Assembly (NCBI GenBank): GCA_964506435.1
Contig: CAZDLK010000029.1
Span: 1 to 26,181 of the forward strand
DNA: 26,181 bases
Direction of reading: 5' to 3'
From: JAOZHU01 sp964506435
Lineage (GTDB): Archaea > Thermoproteota > Bathyarchaeia > Bathyarchaeales > Bathycorpusculaceae
The notes under the pieces were generated by a model that was not told where the DNA came from, searched no databases, and saw only the letters and a program-made list of their open reading frames with translations. The translations under genes and the position numbers were made by a program. Of the stretch, positions 22,582 through 26,181 are shown piece by piece (the stretch's first letter is position 1; each line of letters begins with the position of its first letter).

Positions 22582-22625
22582 TTATCATCAATGCAGCTAT
22601 GACTTTGTCTGGCGATTAAAGCGTT

Positions 22626-22647
22626 TTTGTCAAGGTTTCTTGACAAA
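22626..22647. promoter_or_regulatory. Inverted repeat upstream of the membrane protein gene
   Basis: TTTGTCAAG-GTTT-CTTGACAAA is a perfect nine-base inverted repeat with a four-base spacer, just upstream of the TATA candidate at 22615-22623 for the gene starting at 22581. Its place over the BRE suggests an operator. The rest of 22582-22932 holds the TATA box CTTTTAT (22863-22869) of the collagen-like gene and no other gene that I can see. Confidence 0.45.
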
Positions 22648-22932
22648 CACCGCCAAATGAGACGCACACTCAAAACACGTACGCACAAAAACTAGCAACA
22701 GCGCAACCAGCAGCCCTTAACCATAACCGTAATCTTCGCTGCTGTTGTGCCTTGCCTTCCTGTTCACTGGTGATGACAGCTTGCATTATCTAATAAATTG
22801 ACAAACAGATTGAGAATCAGCTTAAATCAGAAAAAATGCGTTATGTTATACTGTGCAAAAAGCTTTTATCCCCTATACCCACAAAAAGGCTCTCAGCCTA
22901 AAAATCAGACTTTAATGAGAAGTGAACAAAAC

Positions 22933-23697
22933 ATGAGTGGAACAGCACCCATCCCATCACCACCAAGCGGAGTAACCACAGGCAAACTAGCCGCCGGAAT
23001 ACTAATAGCAATCCTCGCCGCAAGCGCAATCTCCATAGGACTCTGCATGGTGCTACCCATAGGACAACAAGGACCCAAAGGCGACAAAGGCGACACCGGA
23101 GCCACAGGCGCAACCGGCTCTGCTGGAGCATCAGGCGCAAAAGGCGACACAGGAGCAACCGGCGCTACAGGAGCATCAGGCGCAAAAGGCGACACAGGAG
23201 CAACAGGATCACAAGGACCACGAGGCTACGGAATGCCACAGAAAGGCAACATCTCAGTTTCATTCTCCGCCTTCGTGACAAGTTACGACCAAGATGCCTC
23301 ATACGATTATAGTACTGGACTAGTGAATCATAACACCGACGCAACTCTTGAATGCTATGCGCCACTTCAGCTTCCACATGGAGCCACAATAACAAACGTC
23401 ACTATCTACTTCTATGACAACGACGACGGATCTTTCGCTTTCTATTTAGAGCGAGGCAACCGGACGACTGCATTCCAAGAAATAGGCTACGCTTCCAATT
23501 CTCCTGGGTCAGCCACGCCAGGATACACCCAGCTTAGCGTAGGCCAAGGAGACACCGGCTACTTTAAAACCGACTATGCAACCGTCGACAACAACAACTG
23601 GCATTACTACCTTGAACTGTACATGCCAAGCAACTCTACCACTCCAACCAACTGCCGATTCTTATACGCGCTTGTAGAATACGAGCTTCCAGCATAG
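22933..23697 (+). CDS. Membrane-anchored collagen-like protein
   Basis: A 254-residue protein from ATG 22933 (ATG 22915 is in frame too). A short polar start is followed by one membrane helix (about 18-43), then 19 G-x-y triplets (about 44-100; GPKGDKGDTGATGATGSAGA...), then a beta-rich C-terminal domain (about 101-254). Topology is N-in, C-out, so a trimeric collagen-type stalk would project a head domain outside the cell. The triplets are rich in GDT, GAT and GAK, as in bacterial collagens; no proline hydroxylation is assumed. The head ends LYALVEYELPA and is unassigned. A T-rich terminator candidate (23715-23721) follows. Confidence 0.85.
   Translation: MSGTAPIPSPPSGVTTGKLAAGILIAILAASAISIGLCMVLPIGQQGPKGDKGDTGATGATGSAGASGAKGDTGATGATGASGAKGDTGATGSQGPRGYGMPQKGNISVSFSAFVTSYDQDASYDYSTGLVNHNTDATLECYAPLQLPHGATITNVTIYFYDNDDGSFAFYLERGNRTTAFQEIGYASNSPGSATPGYTQLSVGQGDTGYFKTDYATVDNNNWHYYLELYMPSNSTTPTNCRFLYALVEYELPA
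23125..23204 (+). repeat. 35-base direct repeat inside the collagen region
   Basis: 23125-23159 and 23170-23204 are identical 35-base copies spaced 45 bases apart start to start, i.e. one 15-residue unit (GASGAKGDTGAT...). This suggests recent duplication and possible length variation of the stalk. Confidence 0.8.
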
Positions 23698-23782
23698 CCA
23701 CCAAACAACCCCTTCTTTTTTCTGTGCCTCTGAACACAACTCATTTAATAAGCTCACACAACTAGTTATTAGCCTCTGACTG

Positions 23783-24028
23783 GTGAAATTAACCGTGCCT
23801 GCTGAACGCTTACTTGAAAAAGCCCGCAAACTCGCCGAAACAGGCAGAGTTGAACCCTTAGGCAACGGCGTCTACAATGTCGTAGGCAACCACGGCACCT
23901 ACATAGTCGCAGAAGACCACACGGGCAAACTCAGCTGCAACTGCCCAGGCTATTTGCAAAAACACAAGTGCAGCCACATAACCGCAGTCATGCTGCTGAC
24001 TAACAGGCGACGCCGTAAGCCACGCTGA
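23783..24028 (+). CDS. Small SWIM zinc-finger protein
   Basis: An 81-residue protein from GTG 23783. Residues 18-50 carry the typical lead-in (TGRVEPLGNGVYNVVGNHGT, YIVAEDHTGKL), then the SWIM motif CNCPGYLQKHKCSHITAVML (CxC-x7-CxH) and a basic end (NRRRRKPR). SWIM fingers bind DNA or proteins and occur with archaeal recombination-associated factors. A TATA-like TTTAATAA (23744-23751) lies about 32 bases upstream, so the message is nearly leaderless. Its end is 11 bases from the end of the convergent 55-residue Cys protein gene. Confidence 0.8.
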   Translation: MKLTVPAERLLEKARKLAETGRVEPLGNGVYNVVGNHGTYIVAEDHTGKLSCNCPGYLQKHKCSHITAVMLLTNRRRRKPR

Positions 24029-24039
24029 TGCCTTTGTGC

Positions 24040-24207
24040 TTACACGTGCGGCACAGGAAAAGTCACCGCTAACTCTACAACTTCCGCAGTAGTGTCTTTC
24101 TGCCGCGCTAACTTTTTGCGCAGCGTACAGGTTTTGCGGGCGATGCAGTCTTCGCAGTAAGGCGAAGCTGTTTGGGTTTGGCAATCGAGAATTATTGTGC
24201 TGTTCAT
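24040..24207 (-). CDS. Small Cys-rich protein (55 residues)
   Basis: ATG 24207 is preceded by GAGGTTG about nine bases upstream and the frame ends with TAA at 24040. The protein begins MNSTIILDCQTQTASPYCED and continues with CIARKTC, giving C9, C18, C21 and C27, a possible zinc site, then a basic helix (LRKKLARQKDTTAE) and a hydrophobic end. No family recognised. It converges with the SWIM gene, and a palindromic TATA box at 24283-24299 may drive it. Good ribosome site and protein-like composition support it. Confidence 0.6.
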   Translation of the reverse strand: MNSTIILDCQTQTASPYCEDCIARKTCTLRKKLARQKDTTAEVVELAVTFPVPHV

Positions 24208-24282
24208 GCTTTTTCAACCTCGCAACATTCTTTACTCATTATACTTGCACTCCTTGCTTTTTTCTGAGCGTACTGTGCACTG

Positions 24283-24299
24283 CGGGTTATATAAACCCG
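24283..24299. promoter_or_regulatory. TATA box inside an inverted repeat
   Basis: CGGGTT-ATATA-AACCCG is a perfect six-base inverted repeat with a TATA core that works in both directions. It lies about 75 bases upstream of the 55-residue Cys protein. A repressor binding here would block TBP directly. The remaining 24208-24418 region holds no other clear feature. Confidence 0.45.
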
Positions 24300-24418
24300 T
24301 TTGAGATTTATTCTTAAAAATTAAGAAAAAATGTGCAAACACGCAGATAGCAAAGCTGGACACTGGACAAAAAACCAGCAAACACCCACAAGTAGTGGAC
24401 AGTTAAGCATTCAACGCT

Positions 24419-24808
24419 TCAGCGGGAGTCGCCGCGGAACACACACCTAAACAAGTACACAATAGCCACAGCATTCACAACGATGCGCAACGCGTTAACA
24501 GGCGCAAACAACAAACCCAACGTACCCGTATAATACGCCATCAACACATTCCCCATACTCGTGCCAAGCGTAACCCCCAACACCGTAATCGCCAAAGCAC
24601 CACCCCACCGCTTACCAAGCAGCAAACCCGCAATAGAACAAACCCACAACACCACCTCAACATAATTATTCAAATCCGCAACGTCGCTTGGAATCATCAT
24701 CGCAAACAGAATCACGTTCAAAATCATCCACGCCAAAACCGCGTAAACACCCCATGCCCTTGAAGCAGCAGCCAAACCCGTGCACCCGACAGGCAAAGGG
24801 CGACGCAA
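24419..24808 (-). CDS. Small multi-pass membrane protein
   Basis: About 129 residues; start uncertain (TTG 24808 or a later TTG such as 24775), because a TATA-like GTTATATG lies at about 24812-24819. Three or four membrane helices are visible: VYAVLAWMILNVILFAMMI, YVEVVLWVCSIAGLLLG, ALAITVLGVTLGTSMGNVLM and LRIVVNAVAIVYLFRCVF. A GKRWGG loop lies between the second and third. No family recognised. It is divergent from the NifU-type gene. Confidence 0.6.
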   Translation of the reverse strand: MRRPLPVGCTGLAAASRAWGVYAVLAWMILNVILFAMMIPSDVADLNNYVEVVLWVCSIAGLLLGKRWGGALAITVLGVTLGTSMGNVLMAYYTGTLGLLFAPVNALRIVVNAVAIVYLFRCVFRGDSR

Positions 24809-24926
24809 AGCAGCATATAACAGTTACGGCAAACACGCCGCCCGATAGGAGCAACGCTTTTATGTTTTCTCGCCACTAAGCTCTGCTACACGCCAAAAAC
24901 AGCACTCGGGTGGTGAAAAACAACAA

Positions 24927-25157
24927 ATGAGCGAAACCGAAAAGCGCGTACGCAAAGCAATTGACCAAATAAAACCGCAAATCCAAGCCGACGGCGGCGA
25001 CATCGAACTCGTAGCCATAGAAAAAGACGTCGTCAAAGTACGCTTGCAAGGCGCATGCGCAGGATGCCCAATGGCAGCGTTAACGCTTAAACAAGGCGTC
25101 GAACGCATAATCAAAGCACAAGTGCCAGAAATACGCAGCGTTGAATCCGTGCAGTAA
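24927..25157 (+). CDS. NifU C-terminal-type Fe-S cluster scaffold/carrier
   Basis: A 76-residue protein that is a complete NifU C-terminal domain: VRKAIDQIKPQIQADGGDIE, VVKVRLQGACAGCPMAALTL (C-x-x-C at about 44-47) and GVERIIKAQVPEIRSV. This domain holds or delivers Fe-S clusters to apo-proteins in the SUF/NFU pathways. It is stand-alone as in many archaea. GGTGGTGA, a good ribosome site, is upstream, and CTTTTATG (about 24855-24862) is the TATA candidate. The gene ends seven bases before the convergent unknown gene. Confidence 0.92.
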   Translation: MSETEKRVRKAIDQIKPQIQADGGDIELVAIEKDVVKVRLQGACAGCPMAALTLKQGVERIIKAQVPEIRSVESVQ

Positions 25158-25164
25158 ACGCATG

Positions 25165-25476
25165 CTACTTTTTAACCACTATCTGAATCGTCTTGCCAGT
25201 GCACTGCTTAATCGCCTGCAGCCAAGCTTCAAACGCAGCCTTCTGCAAAGCGGCATCATCAAGCTTGCCCCGCTCAGACGCTGAACACCGCATTTTCCAC
25301 ACTAAATCCTCATGAGCCTGCACTATAGCTAAGTGGTCGTCGCGGTCGCCGAAAATGCGGAAATGCGAATCAAAATCCTTAAACAACGCTTGCTCATGCT
25401 TACCCTGCACATGCGGCAGGGGACACTTGTAAAACTCGTTTTTACTCAACTTTCTCACGCCGTTAGCCTGCGTCAT
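25165..25476 (-). CDS. Unknown conserved-looking small protein
   Basis: A 103-residue soluble protein not recognised. It has a middle segment with FKDFDSHFRIFGDRDDHLAI and a helical second half (LDDAALQKAAFEAWLQAI), ending in a strand TIQIVVKK. Two cysteines (YKCPLPH and KMRCSAS) do not form an obvious metal site. It lies 68 bases downstream of the zinc-motif gene on the same strand and may be co-transcribed with it. Confidence 0.62.
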   Translation of the reverse strand: MTQANGVRKLSKNEFYKCPLPHVQGKHEQALFKDFDSHFRIFGDRDDHLAIVQAHEDLVWKMRCSASERGKLDDAALQKAAFEAWLQAIKQCTGKTIQIVVKK

Positions 25477-25544
25477 ACCTTCAACACCTTAAACATAAAT
25501 CCTCATACCATAAACCCTGAACAAATAAAACACTTTCGCTTATG

Positions 25545-26181
25545 CTACGCCTTCCGGACGCGTTTCCGCTGCTTCCTATGCTTCCGCTTAGCCCAGCACT
25601 TTCTACAGTAAACTGGCCTGTTACCATCAGGCTTAAACGGCACCTCACACTCAGCGCCGCAACTACTGCAAACCGCCGTGAAAAAACTGCCTTCCGGGGG
25701 CTCTTTAAACAGGCGGTATCTTGCCAGACGCGGCCACCCCGTTTTCGCGTAGCGCAGCATATCTGGGTTCGCTTTTAGCCACCGCATCATGTGGAAGAAG
25801 CTTTTCGCGCGTTTGGCTTCCCGCTCCTCAAGCGGCTCATAACCCAAGTTGCGTATCTCATCCAAATACGCTATTTCCGTAAATCGCTGCGGCTCGCCGA
25901 CCACTTTAACGCGTTGCACGCGGTCTTCGCCGTATATCTTGCGCAGTTCCGCTGCGGCATCATCAAAAATATTGCCCTGGCACATGTGAATCTGCTCATC
26001 AGGCTTAAGCTTCAACGCTGCAACCAGTTCAGTTGCGATGCGCGTGGTTTCCTTCATGAACGTTTTTTCCTTAAACAGCTGCGGCTGGAAAAATTTGACG
26101 TCGACGAGATCATATTTGAATTCGTCGGTTTCAAGCCTGTACGCGCCTATGACTACGCCGAAAAGCAAGTCTCCGCTGCCT
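25545..26181 (-). CDS. Unknown protein with C-terminal CxxC-x17-CxxC zinc domain (partial)
   Basis: The frame is open to the window edge (residues read GSGDLLFGVVIGAYRL at the edge), so the start lies beyond it; a TTG at 26168 is not needed. About 210 residues are visible. The N-terminal part is alpha/beta and not recognised (YDLVDVKFFQPQLF, RIATELVAALKLKPDEQIHM). The C-terminus carries CSSCGAECEVPFKPDGNRPV followed by YCRKCW, the CxxC-x17-CxxC motif of small zinc domains, and a strongly basic tail (KRKHRKQRKRVRKA). The basic end suggests nucleic-acid contact. Confidence 0.6.
   Translation of the reverse strand, partial: GSGDLLFGVVIGAYRLETDEFKYDLVDVKFFQPQLFKEKTFMKETTRIATELVAALKLKPDEQIHMCQGNIFDDAAAELRKIYGEDRVQRVKVVGEPQRFTEIAYLDEIRNLGYEPLEEREAKRAKSFFHMMRWLKANPDMLRYAKTGWPRLARYRLFKEPPEGSFFTAVCSSCGAECEVPFKPDGNRPVYCRKCWAKRKHRKQRKRVRKA

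Noticed and set aside
23125..23204. Short repeats suggesting a CRISPR-like array
   Set aside because: They are in-frame collagen triplet repeats without spacers; no CRISPR array or cas gene was seen anywhere in the window.
24331..24450. 39-codon plus-strand frame after the palindromic TATA box
   Set aside because: Polar low-complexity product without ribosome site, and it overlaps the convergent membrane protein gene.

Overview
The window reads as archaeal chromosome. It has TATA boxes about 25 bases upstream of starts, Shine-Dalgarno sites of the GGTGA/GGAG kind, several probably leaderless genes, two Lrp/AsnC regulators, many ribbon-helix-helix (RHH) proteins, a PQQ-propeller surface protein and tRNAs without encoded CCA. 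The surface-protein style and SWIM/zinc-ribbon genes would fit Thermoproteota (Bathyarchaeia-like), but that placement is a guess from gene style only.

Region 1 (about 1-13414) looks like an integrated element. A tRNA-Arg(TCG) gene runs off the left edge on the minus strand. Its first 20 bases (36-55) recur exactly at 13395-13414. Between them lie, beside the tRNA, a tyrosine integrase with an N-terminal zinc finger, a AAA+ ATPase (probable replication protein) and an RHH regulator in one overlapping operon. Next come a second RHH gene facing a winged-helix regulator across a shared operator, a truncated nuclease, an Mrr-like nuclease, and a translationally coupled operon ending in a ParB-like protein and a COG2401-type ABC ATPase/GNAT acetyltransferase that is split by a -1 frameshift at an A7 run. 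The right third holds two Lrp/AsnC regulators diverging from a large PQQ-propeller surface protein, then about 0.7 kb of debris with tRNA-like remnants.

Region 2 (13415-14022) is the flank: the stranded tRNA-Arg promoter, tRNA-Ile(GAT) and an MscL-type channel. Region 3 (14026-21309) is accessory: divergent RHH genes, then a virus-like, ATGA-coupled minus-strand operon (unknown protein, two-helix membrane protein, small helical protein, terminase large subunit, intact COG2401 ABC-GNAT fusion) with no capsid or portal gene in view. It is bordered by three nuclease-like genes, a zinc-ribbon/HTH protein and a truncated HEAT-type gene. About 14.5-18.9 kb is extremely G+T-rich on the plus strand, and the switch falls inside an intact gene.

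Region 4 (21343-26181) looks more like ordinary chromosome: a multi-pass surface/membrane protein, a membrane-anchored collagen-like protein, a SWIM zinc-finger protein facing a 55-residue Cys protein, a small membrane protein, a NifU-type Fe-S protein, and two minus-strand genes of unknown role, the last cut by the window edge.

The most interesting theme is that two different COG2401 ABC-GNAT genes occur in one window, one coupled to a ParB-like gene and one to a terminase. This suggests a DNA modification or packaging function of archaeal viruses and integrated elements that is worth testing.
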